Shown here: piece after piece, positions 1-12,895 of the stretch | How the letters are laid out: each line of letters begins with the position of its first letter | Position numbering within the stretch: the first letter of the stretch is position 1 | Made by a program: the position numbers and the translations under genes | Notes under the pieces: generated by a model | Told to the model about the DNA's origin: nothing | The model's input: the letters and a program-made list of their open reading frames with translations, nothing else | Databases searched by the model: none | Source: Smittia aterrima | Taxonomy: Eukaryota; Arthropoda; Insecta; Diptera; Chironomidae | Assembly: GCA_033063855.1 (NCBI GenBank) | Contig: CP093831.1 | Span: 28,396,001-28,460,000 of the forward strand | Direction of reading: 5' to 3' | Length of the DNA stretch: 64,000 nucleotides

Positions 1-663
1 GAAAGTTATAAAATTTTCCAATTTTGCGATTCCATTTCCGGCCGAAATAAAAGTTTTCAATAAATAAAAGTTCATTGACCCTGTTAATACAAAATTGTTT
101 TCAATCTTTCTGATCTTTCCTCCTTAATCAAGATCAGGACAATAAGAGAAGTGGCCTACAAACTAACCAGAAATTGCCTTTCCTGCAAAAAGAGCTTATG
201 ATAATTTTACTGAAAATACAATTTACAAATTCTTTCTTTTTCGATGCAAATTTTCTTTTTTTTTTGATAACGAAATGAAAATTGAATTTAAGTTTCGTAT
301 GAAAGTGGGAAGACTGAGGGGGGAAGGGATAACTCGTGCATAAATAAAATATGAAGTGGAAAAGCCAATTGGAAAATAATAAAACTCTATTTTTCTCTAC
401 GTCGGATACGCGGAAAATCGAACTAAAGTGTTTTGATTGATGAGTCGAAAAAGATGAAAAGTTTGCCAATTAATTTGTTGCACTAGAGAGATCAAACTAA
501 TTGCGGGATTGAAAAACTTCGTCAGACACCAGCTCATTCACTTTTTGTATTAGCTTCCTGAACCGTCTTTAGTTTGACGTAATTTAAGTACAAAGCCCAA
601 GTTTATCTTGTCTCCTATTTATAAAAGCAAAGCTGGATATGTAAGAGAGTTTACGATATTCAC
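1..663 (-). other. Intron of PhKalpha (continues left)
   Basis: This stretch lies downstream of a good splice donor at 663 on the minus strand. It is AT-rich, and none of its short open frames resembles the missing C-terminal half of the phosphorylase kinase alpha subunit. I see no exon in it. Confidence 0.6.
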
Positions 664-3600
664 CTGTGTTATAATCGAGTCCTTGCGTGTCCACCAAATA
701 TTGTAAAATATCTCCTTGATCCTCGAGATTCTCAGTTTCTCTTAACATCGCAATCAACTCTTCAACTTCAGTATTTTCGAAGTTTTCTGCTGCCGCGCGA
801 CTTCGCGTCGGAAGTTGAATGCGTGGGAGGTCTGGCGTTTGGATGTGGACTTTATTTGGTGGAAGACCATCTTCGGTTGACCCGCGTCGTGGCGAAGCTT
901 CACGATTCATGTTTTCTTGCGCCACAGCAGCGGCAGATGGGCCGATTGAGGTTGTGCTAGAATCTAACCATAAAGGCGTTACGGCGACTGACAATCTTCG
1001 TTCAGTTACATTACCTTCCATTCCGAGAACTTCAGCTGTGTTAGTTGAAAAGAAACAGGGATTTGTGAGGATTGAAATTTGGTTGGATTTTGACGGAAGA
1101 GCTTCCCAGTCTTATACTTACAGTCGACGTTGATTGAGCGAGTCTTTTTAATTGCGCCCTTGACTGACATGCGTCGTCGTAGATTACGGGGACGTAACGT
1201 TCCTGGCTTCATGGTCATCGTGTGCTTCAGATTTATCGAGCGCAGCAAATGCTCATCCAAATAAGCTTGAACATTAGGGTTTAGCTCTGAGCAAGGATTG
1301 GAAGCAAGAGGAAAAGAAGTCGAGAGGAGAAGTTCGTATTAGTATCAAAAGAAAATTTCATTAGAATTGTAACACGTTTTAACTTCACAACCGACACCAA
1401 TTCACGTTCTTTAATAATTTACGCAATTTTCCTAATTAAGCTTCAACACTACTCACTGTCAGGGTAACCATCCTCTTGACTGCCAAGGAAGCTCAAGTCT
1501 GTTATTGCCGACGTGTTAAGGAAATCACAAAGATTACCCAACATTACGCGAGTTCCGTTGATGTAGCCCGACTTCAATTTCTTCATCGTCTGTACCATTG
1601 CCAATGGGATCCTGTTTTGATCTAAAGTTGTTCCGCGTTAAAAGAAGAAAACATTTTAGACATTGCTGACGATTTGTGCTCATGCAAAAGAGAGTTGGAA
1701 GAGTGGAATGGGACGAGAGGTCAAGGGTACAATAAAAAAAGGAATTTGCATGCAAAATTGAAAATTAATAACGAAGCATCTTTCTTCTAAGACAGACTCG
1801 AGACAAGTTGAGCTGAAAGTCAAATGAGATAATGAAACAGGGACAACTTCCCAAAGCATTAAAATTTAAAATGAAAAATTCATAAAAGAAAAAACTTCAA
1901 AGCAAAATGCAAAAAGAAAAACTTTTTCTTGTCACAGAGACTTGCGAAACAAGATGCACAAAAGATATTTTCGTGAAGAAGTGAGCATTTGATGTTATTG
2001 AAAGAAAGTTTAAAAGATTCAAGCAAGGTCAAGTGATATTAATCAAAAATCAAATCAAAAAGATTCTTCAAAGCAAAAGGAAGAGAACTGAAAGTATCAA
2101 CATTGATTGGATTGAACAATGAAGCTTTGATCGGACGACAAAGACACGAAATCGTTTTAAACGCAGTTCAAGATTCGGTCAACAAATTTAATTTCAGGGA
2201 ATCTTGAGAAAATAAATTGATAAACTCGAGTAGCAGAAATAAATTCATCTAATCGAGTTTAATGAAGAGATAAAAAATTCCCAAATTGTAAAGATTGAAT
2301 TAAATTTACCTAAGAACGAGTGCGTGGCCAATAAACAAATTGTGGGTCGTCCCAACAAATGACTCCAGTTGTTACTGAGAAACGCTAAATTCGACATGAA
2401 ATTACTGGCTAAGAGGTCGGGGTCACGGGTCGTGTAGTATTCGTCGAAGTCAGTGTACTTTAAAAAAAATTAGTAAATTTTGTTAATTTTAAGTGAAGAA
2501 ATTTCTTTTTTTTGTGTGGTTCAACTTTCAATAGTTTTCCAATTGATTTCGTCTTCATTTGCATGCCCCGCAATTCTTAACCAGTTCTTAACTAAACTAA
2601 CAAAATAAAACAAAATTCCTATTCTAAGAAAACGGTCTCTCCTCCAAAATGAGGAAGATTAATCTGTGGAGTGTTCTTTAAGAATTAATTATTCATTTTG
2701 CATGCAATCTAGAGGAGTCAGAGTTCGGTGGAGGCGAGGACACTGAATGAAATTTTCACATCCGAAAGTTTTTCTCTCAAAGGCCGAGATTTGCTTTATG
2801 GACGAATTTAATTTCATTCAATGACCTCAGCGTTGATTTTTTTCCTTTTTATATTTTTATATGCACAGAAAAGTTTGTTTTGCGCTTTGGGTTGAAAAGT
2901 GTGAGGAGGAGAGAGGGAGAAGTGAAACATTTAAGTGGATGAAAGCGAATCAAAGAAATTTCTCGCTTGCCGAAGTTCATGAATTCCATTGCGAGCAACG
3001 GTAAATTGGATTCGTTTAAGGTGGTAATTTCATGAATAATTCCATTGCTAATGGCGCACGAGAAATTTTATTCAATAAAAGAAACGAAATGTTTGTGCGA
3101 TCTCTCAATTCGAATGAATTGTTTTGGCGTCTCGTAAGGAAGGTTGAGGCAAAGGCCAAGGGGAATCACAATCGAGAGATTGCAAATTGATTCGACAAAC
3201 AATTGTGGGGTAATGTTGATTTCAATAGCGTGACGACGATGTGAGAGCTCAGAGTAGTCAACAAAGAATAGAATTCATGAATATCAGCAATTAAGGACTT
3301 TCTTGACTTTTTATGGAATAAAATTAGAAAAAGAATAATTTAAATAATACAACAGAATGGAAGATAAGGAAGAAGAGGGAATTGGCTGGCTTTTAAATCA
3401 TTGCTAACCTAAGTGGATGTCTTTCAACACGAGCGTAATGAGTGGCCGACCCAAAAGGTTTTGCCATGCTGATTTTAAGAAATTAATTTCTCCCTTCAGA
3501 ATGTCTATCATCAACTCGTTATCCTTGATTAATTAAAGACATTAAGTTAACTTGTTGTCTTCAAGGACCTAAACGAATCAGCTTACCGACGCAATGTAGA

Positions 3601-5897
3601 AACGTTGTAAATCGGAAAACTATAAAGAATTGATCTTGTTTTAAAGTTACATTCAAACCACCAGCCCCGAGTTAGTCTCATGAACGACTTTATGAGTTAA
3701 TTTTAATTCCTCATGAGCGAATCCAAAATTTATCATTCAATTCTGCAAATGACATCACGTTTCGATAAACAGCTTCATAACTTTGCGATTGGTACGAAAA
3801 AAAAACTTCCAACTTTCTGATGATAAATTAAGAAGCTTTACGAGAATCATCAATTTATCCTTCCGATCCACTCCCAACAGTAAAGCTCTTCCATCACAAA
3901 ACTTTAACGAAACGTGACTTTATCCGCAGAATTTTTCATTTCTTTTTTTTCCCATCTTTTGCTGTTACAAAAATGTTCCTGATCGCAATATTTTTCGGGT
4001 TGCATGCATTCCTCAATTATATTGCGAACGAACCATTTCATCTTTCCCAATAACTTAATTTCTAAGTAAAAATTGTAACGAATGTATACTTGCGGAGTGA
4101 AGGCAAAGATTCGATCCTTCAATGAATATAACTTGCTGGTGCTGAGGATACCAACATCGCGCGACTTGCGACCTGTCAAACCAAGTTTCTTGTTTCGTCC
4201 TAAATATGTGTAGAGATGACTGAGGACGCGAGCTGGTTGCACTTCGATTGGAGCTACCTCAGCGACGGTTTGAACGTGAAAACCGTGATCGGCAAGTTTA
4301 TCACGAATGTCATTGTCATCAGCGATGATTACGACTTGGACGACAACCTGTTGATTCAAAATTTAGTAAAATTATCATTTAACATTCAATGAGTAATTAC
4401 GTCAGGTTTCTTCTGAGCTCCAAGTCTTCTGTTGAGTGGATCTAACTCTCCAACTGCCAAGAATCCTTCTTGTAACAATTTACCGAGGATGTACAAGCTT
4501 TGTGCCCACAAGAATGGAGTCTGCAAGGATCGCAATTAGAAAATTTCATTTTGAAGTCATTTTCACTTTAACTTACACGTCCAACTGCTTGTCGTTGACT
4601 TGAGCCTGGATGTTTGTACTCGTTGTTAACTGAATCGTTCGGCACCATATAAAGTTCAGGAACAAGCTTCATTCCTTCTTCGGTCTTCACCATGATCTCT
4701 TCTAGCTTCTCTGAGTATACAGACACAGCATCTTTGTTGTTTTGAAATGCGTGGTTCAGGATGAGATAGCAGAAGAACAATGGCCACTCGCATTCGATGT
4801 TTTCAAACATTCTCAGTTCCCATCGTTCGTAATACAAACGTGAGCCGTCTTCGCGCGGTGTTCTGTATCCATCACGAAGGAATCTCTTGCAACCGTAACG
4901 ACCTTGAAGTCGATTGACTATGGCATCTCGAGTCGATTCAATAAGTTGCGGATCGTCAACGGCAAACGCGGGAAAGCCGATGATCGATAGCAAACCAGAA
5001 TCCAACTCTTTGCTGTTTGATTCTCTTGGTAACATTGACTGTAACACAGCTTGACACTTATGAGCCTCATCAGCTAACACATGAATTACACTCGCGGGAC
5101 CTCCGCGTGCACCGAACAGATCCAATTCATTCATTGCTTCGAGTGCAGCCTTTGCCATGCCGATCGAGCTAGCATTCAACTCTGGCTGTCCATGATTCGA
5201 TTTGTCGCCTCGCTCCCAGATTCCGTAATCTACAATTCAAAACATAATTAAAACAAATCAAATGAATTAAATTGATTGAGAGATCTTACCTGGTATACAA
5301 TAAGCGCTCTCAATATAAAACACAAGATTTTGAATGAAGGAAACTTCATCAAGCGAGAAGACAATCTGCAAACCCGAAGCTGTCATTTGGGCGAGAATCA
5401 ACAGGTAAAGTGAGATAGCATCGATTTGCAAATGACCCCACTCCTCGTCTCTAACTACAGCTTGTCCATTTTTGCTCGAGAACTTTGCGTGCAATGAATC
5501 GAGTGGATTTTGAGTGATCTTAAATCGCTCCACTTTGTCTTTCTGTCTCATCATCGACATTAGAAGTCCTCTCATGAGTTTCACGCAACTTTGCTCAAGT
5601 TCATAAGCTTTCGCACGATCCTCATCTTGATCTGCTATCTTCTTATAAGCCATGGACAATCCCCAAACCGCCAAAATGCAATAAACATTGTCGCGAATCT
5701 GAAAATAAAAGTTAATTGAGAATAATTGTGAATTGATTGATATTTCGTGAAGAAGAAGAATGTCTCACCCAAGCATGATGATTCGAAGGTGAAGCTGGGA
5801 ATAGTCCAGTAACTGGCTCTTGATGTTTCATGATAAGTCGATGAACTACTCGCTGGTAGTAGTCCAAGCGAACGCCCGAATTTGATCTTGACCGCAT
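664..5897 (-). CDS. PhKalpha: Phosphorylase b kinase regulatory subunit alpha, 5' part (806 codons seen)
   Basis: Regulatory subunit of the phosphorylase kinase holoenzyme, which activates glycogen phosphorylase in response to calcium and cAMP signals in the cytosol. Nine exons were read on the minus strand: 5769-5897, 5290-5698, 4577-5229, 4401-4520, 4090-4347, 2310-2457, 1457-1621, 1122-1286 and 664-1035. All junctions are GT...AG and the frame closes. The start is the ATG at 5897, which opens with the conserved MRSRSNSGVRLD. The N-terminal glucoamylase-like region is highly conserved, including DEVSFIQNLVFYIESAY, RFLRDGYRTPRED and GTSKLY-like STSKLYSLKDRIFAFTPQ. Exons 8-9 carry the linker QAYLDEHLL...TLRPRNLRRR typical of the alpha chain. 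The C-terminal half, with the expected calmodulin-binding region, lies left of the window. Introns 1622-2309 and 2458-4089 hold nothing else I recognise. The family assignment is secure. Confidence 0.95.
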
Positions 5898-6568
5898 TTC
5901 GTTGAAGTTTTCTAATGCGCAAATTTGAAAAATACTTTTTCTTGTCTAAATTCACTAATTGTCGAATTTTAATTCGTCACTTTCATATTTATGATTTTAT
6001 ATTCGATAGAGATTAATAGTAACCGCGAAGTGAACAGAGAACACGTTCGAGGATTTAATGAAAGGAGAGAAAATGAACTTTTCGCTAAATGAATTTTCCT
6101 TTGCAAATGACCCCTCTGAAAGTCGAATGTTCCTCAAGAAAATTACTTCGGCCTACAAGCAAACTTTCTTATGAAATTGGCTGAGGCTAAAAGTTTGTTT
6201 GTGACTTGAAATGTGATCACATTTAAAGTTTGTTTTTGATATTTCATGGAAAATAAGGAGGAGCAGAACTGATTTGTGGTCGGAGACCGAAGAAGCACCT
6301 GCCGTGTCAGTTCGATGAAATCATTTTAAAAGAGCTTTTAGAAACGTTGTCATGCAAATCTTTTATTGAAATTATGAAGACTAGACATAAATACTTCTAT
6401 TCAAATCAGTTTCAGTGAAGTTCTCTAATGATTTATTTTAAAAATTTAAATTTTTCGAAATTTATTGAAAAGCGCTTTTTCGAAATCTTTGTAATTTGTT
6501 TTCTACTTTTTCGAAATACCGCGAATTCATCATCGTGAGAATTGTTTCTTAATGAAATACTTGTTGCG
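5898..6568. promoter_or_regulatory. Divergent intergenic region between PhKalpha and THADA
   Basis: The two genes start 671 bp apart and point away from each other, so both promoters and 5' UTRs must lie here. I see no TATA box at a convincing position. This fits housekeeping-type promoters, but that is inference. Confidence 0.5.
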
Positions 6569-9500
6569 ATGGATCCGGTCGCTGCTAAATTTCAATCCTT
6601 CACAATATCGCTTTTAGAAGCAACCAATTACGATGAAATCATCGCTGTTTGTCGTGTAAGTATAAAATTCATTCTAAATTTCAGATTTTTGTTTACATTT
6701 CTGACGAGAAACTTAATTAACAATTGTTAGGCCATTGATTCAATCGATCCTTTAATGTTTGAGAACCATCGAAAAGCGGATACTTATCAAACACTGAATC
6801 CACACGCGACAAATTTAACCAAAGCCTTAGCTAATGTCTTCCAAACCTCCAAAGACTTGTCGATTCACTTGAAGATCATGAAATGTATCATGAAGCCAGC
6901 GCTCTGCTTAAATTACTTCTACGTGGATCAGATTCTTAATTGGTATGAGATAGGATTCAGTAAACTTGGAGCCGAAGTTCTTCGCTCGTACGCTTGGCTT
7001 CAAAACATCCGACATCTTGAAGCGGTAAATGTCGCCTTTCCTAACAACTTAGAAATCCAAGATTCTTTTGAGGATGGATCGATAAAGTATTCTAAGCACA
7101 CACGTTACTTTGCTCTCAGCATCGAGAACATGATAACTGCTTACGATGCAGGGATAGTTAAAACAAATCAACGTTTCTGGTTCGTCATCATCCTCACGAA
7201 CTTGGAAAATTCACACGAGAACGTACACAAGCTTCTCATTGAACTCTACAAGCGAATGGTTCGATGCTACAAAGAGAGCGAAAATGCTCAAATTCAATTG
7301 ATCGAAAAAGTGATTGATTTGCCTTGGACAAGCCGAAGCAAATATCCACTCTTGGCTAATATTATTCAGGTCAATGAGGAACTGTTGATTAAAAACTCAA
7401 AGTTTGATTTGTCGAATTTCATCGAAGGACTCAAAGTTGGTCTAACGCTTCATCATTTACTCGCGCCAAGTCAAACGCTCGTTAAAGTATTAAGAGGAAA
7501 AGAATATTTCAAGAAGCCTCTCTTCGACGCAATGGCGTACGTGATGTGGCATTGCGACATTAAACTTGCTTCTAACCTCGTCAAGTTTTGGTTCACCACT
7601 CTCAAAGGAAAAGAAGTTGAAAAACTCTTCGAGATTATGAGCAGAAATGGAAAGTTCAACAACGTACCAACAACCTCAGAAAAGTTTTATCGTTTGCTGT
7701 TGCTTCGTAATGCATTCAAGAAATCGTTTAAAGTGCCCGATATCGACTTAAGGATTAGAAAATTCGCTTGTGAAATCGATGACTTGCCAACGAAAATCGA
7801 AATCTTTCACATTTTGATTGATAACGTTCACAGTGAGAATGAACGAACGCAACGAATAGAAAATGTCTTAACAACACTCAAGTTTATCCGATCGAACATT
7901 GCTATGGAAGATTCCAGTTTCATCGACCAGCATATCATTCGAAAGATGCCTGACTTCTTCAATCTTCTCGCTTCTAAGAAAATGCGAGAGATTTCTGTTC
8001 TTCGAGAAGTCTTCAACATCGTTCGTGATGATATTTATCAGCAAGGATTCGAAATAAACAGTTACGAGTCGATCATGTTTAGTCTGAAGTTTTTAAATGT
8101 AATTCTCAAGCAGTACTGTGGCTCAAGCGGCAATCGATTAAGTCGAAGCACCAACATCGAAGGAAATCTAACTTTTGGAAAGTACTTGAAAGATCATCAC
8201 ATTTGGGACCTGACATCACAAGCTATCTTCATGCAGTTGCTCAGATTACTTGATCAAAACGACAACGGGGATATCAGTGAAATGGCTATGAGATTGTTAA
8301 TCGAATACTTTGTCAAAAAGTCAATTGCTGAAACCTTCATTCTTGATGAAATACCATTCATCCAATGGATCGAACATAAGATTTTCGCCATCTTCAACGA
8401 TCCGTTTATTCCAGCTTGCTCAGGTGCTGATCGTCATTTCATTCTCAAATTTGAGTACAGCATGAAATGCTCTTTGGATACAGTAGAACTACAAGCGATG
8501 TCGGAAGCTCTCAAGGAAAATTTCATCGGTCTAAAGAATGAAGACAATCTCGTCGATTCGATGGAGAAAGGTTTGTTCTCTCCCATTTTAATTCGGCACT
8601 TTTTAATTTATTTTCTTGCTTTAAAGGTCTTCATCTCTTTCGAATCATCGACAGTGCCAGTTACGCATTGAAACGCATGGAGCCTTCCAGAATTTGTCAC
8701 CAGTCCATTTCTGTAATTTCTGTTCTTCTTAAGCTTATTACAAGTTACTTTTTGAACTTCATGAGCCGAGAGGGCTATCCACCAAGTTTCGAGATCCTCG
8801 ATCAGAACTTGACAACTCTCATATCGAGACATTCGAACCCTCATGCTGAGCCTCACGTCTTGAAGCCAAAACTCATTTTATTTATTTGGTACACACTGCG
8901 CGCTACTTCGGAGGCCACTGAGTCTATTGCCTCAATCGTGAGGGCGAATTTGAAACCGAAGGAGAAAGATTTTCTCAAAACTATGCAAACTTGCATTGAT
9001 ATCAATGTTCAGATTCTCTATCGATGCTGCCACAAAGGAGTTATTGATTCAGCAAGTCAAGCAATTGGAAGAATCGCAAAAATTGTTTCTGACGAACGCG
9101 CGAGATTTTGTGTGGAGTCGTCGGAAGGAGCAAAGAATCTCAACATTCTCTTGGATTCACTCAAGAATGAAATCGACTGCGGAAAACGTCCATCGGGAGA
9201 CATCCGAAGCGCTCGAGGCTTGATAGTCTTAGCGCACAAAATAATCAACAGTCATCCACCATTTCTTCAGCCCTTTGTGGACATCATTCTCATCGCGATG
9301 GAGACGCCAAAACGTTTCGAGGATAACTTGCTGACACAGTTCTTCGACACAACGAAGCCAATTCAATTGCATCTCTTAGCTGCTCTGATCCGAGATGGAG
9401 ATCTTGTTGAGTACATGCTAAAATTCTACGATTCCATCCTCTTAGCGACATTCAAAGCTTACAAGGAGCCAAATAATGATTTTGTTGTAGAAAACGCTCT

Positions 9501-10242
9501 GCTTCAAATTATTGGCGCAATTATTCCTAAGTTGGCTAATCAGAAGCGGCATTTGATGGGAGAAGAGGAATCAACAGCGATCCGCTATGAGCCAAAAGCT
9601 GTAACTGCCTACGAATTCTATGTTAAGACAACCTATGCATTCAGAGTTGCCTTGTATGATTTAACTCATTTATCAGAGACAATGCCGAAATCGTACAAAA
9701 TAGTTCTGCTCGAAATTTTCTCTAATTTCGAGTACAGATTCCCTGGAGAGCATTGGAACGAAATCGAATTGTTGAGAGGCATTTTTCGTGACCTGATGAT
9801 GAAGAACGAATGTGAAAAGGTTAGAAGACTGGCTGCGAAATGTTATTCACAATGGCATGACAACAACGACGCAATGCTTAAAATCATCAAAGACGATGTT
9901 GCCAATCTGTTTGTGCCCAATGGAAATATCGTCTCATCTACTGCCCATTGCTTGACACTCATGATTCAACGCTATGAGAGCAACGTCAAATTCGTCACGA
10001 GCTTTAACACAAATGAATTTAAGTCTCTCTTACGCCAAGAAATCATTCGACTCTTTGAAACTGAAAAGTTTGTTGGAGCAATCAATTTCTACATTCGCTA
10101 TCATCTTTTGGATTTCCTTATGTTCCTTGGCTTTACTTTCGATCACGAAGTTGTACAATCGTTAACCAACGAGACAGGCTTACAAAGTCATTTCGGTTAC
10201 CAAATGTGGTCTGAGAAGTTGAAGCAGATTATGAAGAAATAA
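6569..10242 (+). CDS. THADA: THADA-family HEAT-repeat protein (DUF2428), 1180 aa
   Basis: Exons are 6569-6655, 6731-8570 and 8627-10242, with frames joining exactly (ending CGT at intron 1; GAGAAAG + GTCTT at intron 2). The first in-frame ATG (6569) is used. The product is all-helical and lacks a signal peptide. The region around residues 700-1000 matches the DUF2428/THADA pattern: a RSARGL segment near residue 835, then a block centred on a NALLQIIGAIIPKL-like stretch near 932, then AYEFYVKT near 968. Family members regulate Trm7-type tRNA 2'-O-methylation at position 32. Drosophila THADA has also been linked to SERCA and energy storage. At 1180 residues it is shorter than vertebrate (about 1950) and Drosophila (about 1750) proteins, apparently in the N-terminal region. 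An AATAAA overlaps the stop. Assignment is by motif memory, without alignment. Confidence 0.7.
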
Positions 10243-10504
10243 AGATTTTAAGATTTATTATTAAAAACCTAAACTTTTTGAAAACAACTTTTGATTTCAG
10301 CGTAGAAAATAACAGTTTTGCATGTTATTGAAAAAGCTTTCTTTATTCAATTGTTTTTATTAAATTAAGGAAACGAAATCGATAGTAATTACTGTTATGT
10401 GTTACAATGCAATTTAAGTAATCGAAAGAAAAAATATTAAATGTGTTTGGTGCGGTGAGAAATTGATAGGAAACGACAAAAAGCAAATTACTTTGGATGA
10501 ACGT
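10243..10504. other. Convergent 3' ends of THADA and CCT2
   Basis: This 262-bp AT-rich gap between two converging stop codons must hold both 3' UTRs and polyadenylation sites. Nothing else was seen. Confidence 0.5.
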
Positions 10505-12527
10505 TTAGCACATTCCACGATCTTGAACACGTCGTCTGGGAGCGCACTTGATGATATCGTCGACACGCAAGATCATTTCAGCGGCTTCGCTAGCCGACAT
10601 GAGGACCTGACGTTTAACGGCGAAGGATTCTGTGATGCCAAGTTCCTTCATGCATCCGATTTTGCCTGAATCCATGTTGAGACCCATTGTACTTGAGCCT
10701 TGAGTGTGAGCGGCTCTCAACTCGCTAACCAATTGAGCAGAGTCGTATCCAGCATTGTCAGCAATGATTGTTGGCAATTGAAGAAGTGCGCGAGCGAAAG
10801 CTTCCATAGCGATCGCTTCCTTTCCTGGAGTTTCAGCTGATCTCTTCAAGACAGCGCAAGCCATCAAGGACTCGGTGCATCCACCTCCATAAACAACACG
10901 CGATTCTTTCACTGTAGCGGCCAATACACAAAGGGCATCGTGCAATGAACGTTCAGCTTCATCAATAATCTGCTGAGTAGCTCCACGAATGACAACGGTA
11001 CAAGCTTCACCAAGTTTGACGCCGCTGAAGCGCAACAAGGTATCTTCCCCAATCATAACTTGTTCGATAACATCACATGTTCCGAGTTTTACCAATTCTG
11101 GGTTGTCGAAGGTAGAAACGATTTCACCTCCAGTGACTAAGGCTAATCGCTCGATTCCATCAAAATCAGCATGTTCAATCGCCATCACGCCAGCGTCGGC
11201 AAAGAGTTGCTCGGGGTAGTTGTAGATTAATTGTCTACAAATAAAAAGAAGAATGTTGATGATGTTTTCAAGAGCTTTAGGACTTCACTTCTTACCTGTT
11301 AATAAAGACGTTGCACTTATGGCTGAGGATCTTGTTGACCTTGTCTTTCATTTTCTCCTTTTCAGCTAATTCCAAGTCTGCAATCTTGGCCATCGAGTCG
11401 ACTTTGATGTGAGATCCGAATACTTTGATCTTGTCAGTGTCCATTGGAGTGTTACCGATAAGAATCCTTGCATTTTCGATTCTCTGAGGTTGATGAACTC
11501 CTGGCTTTTTGTCCAAGAGGAAACCTTCATCTAAGAAAGAATCTTCAAGACATCCTCCACTCTTCTTAATCAACTGAATGGCAGTCAACTCTCCTGATCC
11601 CTTCAAACGAAGGACGGCATCTACAGCAAGCTTTGAGAAGTATTCCTTGTGTTGTGAGAGGATCTTCGAGCTCAGGGTTGTGCGAGCAATGTTCATCAAG
11701 TCTTCCTTGAAACGCTCAGCATCACCAGAATGATCTTGAGTGGAATTTGTAAGAGCTTCACGAGCGACATCAGCAGCAATACGCCAGCCGGCAATAATTG
11801 TCTGTGGATGGATCTTAAGGTCGATAAGCTTTTCTGCTTCACGGAGAAGTTCAGAAGCCAAGACTGTGACCGATGTTGTTCCATCACCAACTTCATCGTC
11901 TTGAACTCGTGACATGTCGACCAAAATTTTAGCAGCTGGATTATCGACTCCGACTGATTTTAGGATTGTTGCTCCATCATTTGTGACCTCGACAGCTCCT
12001 GCACTGCGACCGCAAGACACGAGAATCTTGTCCATACCCTTTGGTCCGAGTGTACTCTTCACCAAATCTCCGATGGCGATAGCGCCGACGAACGAAGAGA
12101 GACGAGCCAATTCTGCTTTCTCCTCTTCAGCTTCATGCTTGAGAATTCTGACTGGGTTGAGTGACGTCTAAAAAAGGATGAAATTGTAAACAGATGAACC
12201 GGAGCGTTAGAAGCGAATGAATCACTTCTAACCAAAAAAAAGTTTTATCTCGAAATAGCTTCAGAATGTTTTGTCTTCAATGATGAGTTATCAAGATGAA
12301 TAACTTAAAGTTCGTGAAATTATTTAAACACATCAAAATTAACGAAGTCATTGAAAATTGCGAAAAAATATTTTCATTCTCGAAGATTCCGCACATGGAT
12401 CAAATAATTTATGTTTTCACAAAAAATACACAACTTCCAACAAATCTTTCAGATACTTTCACTTAAGACCCGACAAAACAATCGATTGAAGATATTTCGA
12501 GCATCAAACAAATCCTTTAATTACCAT
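10505..12527 (-). CDS. CCT2: T-complex protein 1 subunit beta (CCT2), 534 aa
   Basis: Beta subunit of the cytosolic TRiC/CCT chaperonin, which folds actin, tubulin and many WD-repeat proteins using ATP. Minus-strand exons are 12525-12527, 11296-12167 and 10505-11234. The chaperonin ATP-site motifs are present: NDGATIL near residue 64, GDGTTS at 95-100, then GGG in VVYGGGCTE and the DNAGYDSA segment. The N-terminus reads M-TSLNPVRIL, matching fly CCT2, but no ATG precedes it in exon 2. The only fitting start is an ATG immediately followed by a GT donor (ATG|GTAATT at 12525-12527), so the first coding exon is just the start codon. Frame sums give 534 residues against 535 in human. Subunit identity is clear from the near-identical stretches around IEHADFDGIERLALVTGGEI. 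Confidence 0.95.
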
Positions 12528-12895
12528 TATTTGTTCGATTAAGATTTCGGTCTGCTCTCAAATTGAAAAACTGCTAAATCGTAGAAATCGACCACCAGAT
12601 GTCGCTTTCTCATTTCAACTTTGAGGCGAAACTTTCGCTTCTTGTGACGGCGTAGCTAACCCTTCGTAAAATATCGTAGGAGATTGAAATCTTTACTTTT
12701 GTCTCATTTAAATTACGCGTAGTTACTTTAGACACATCTCCGAAGGATCAAAGGATCACAGAACGTTGAAGACAGTCGTGCGAGAGTGAAATAGATCAAG
12801 ATTTAAGAGAACAAAAGAAAAATATTTTTTTTTTCGTTTAAAAGACAAAACATTCGATTGAAAACCCAAAATACCACACAGAGAAAGAGAAAAAC
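12528..12895. promoter_or_regulatory. Divergent promoter region, CCT2 / UBE2R
   Basis: There are 368 bp between the start codons of two diverging genes. The CCT2 5' UTR and the UBE2R 5' UTR (A-rich, just before 12896) must both lie here. No specific site can be supported. Confidence 0.5.

Noticed and set aside
584..1021. A separate 145-aa minus-strand gene
   Set aside because: It is exon 9 of PhKalpha plus intron read-through; splice sites and family similarity explain it.
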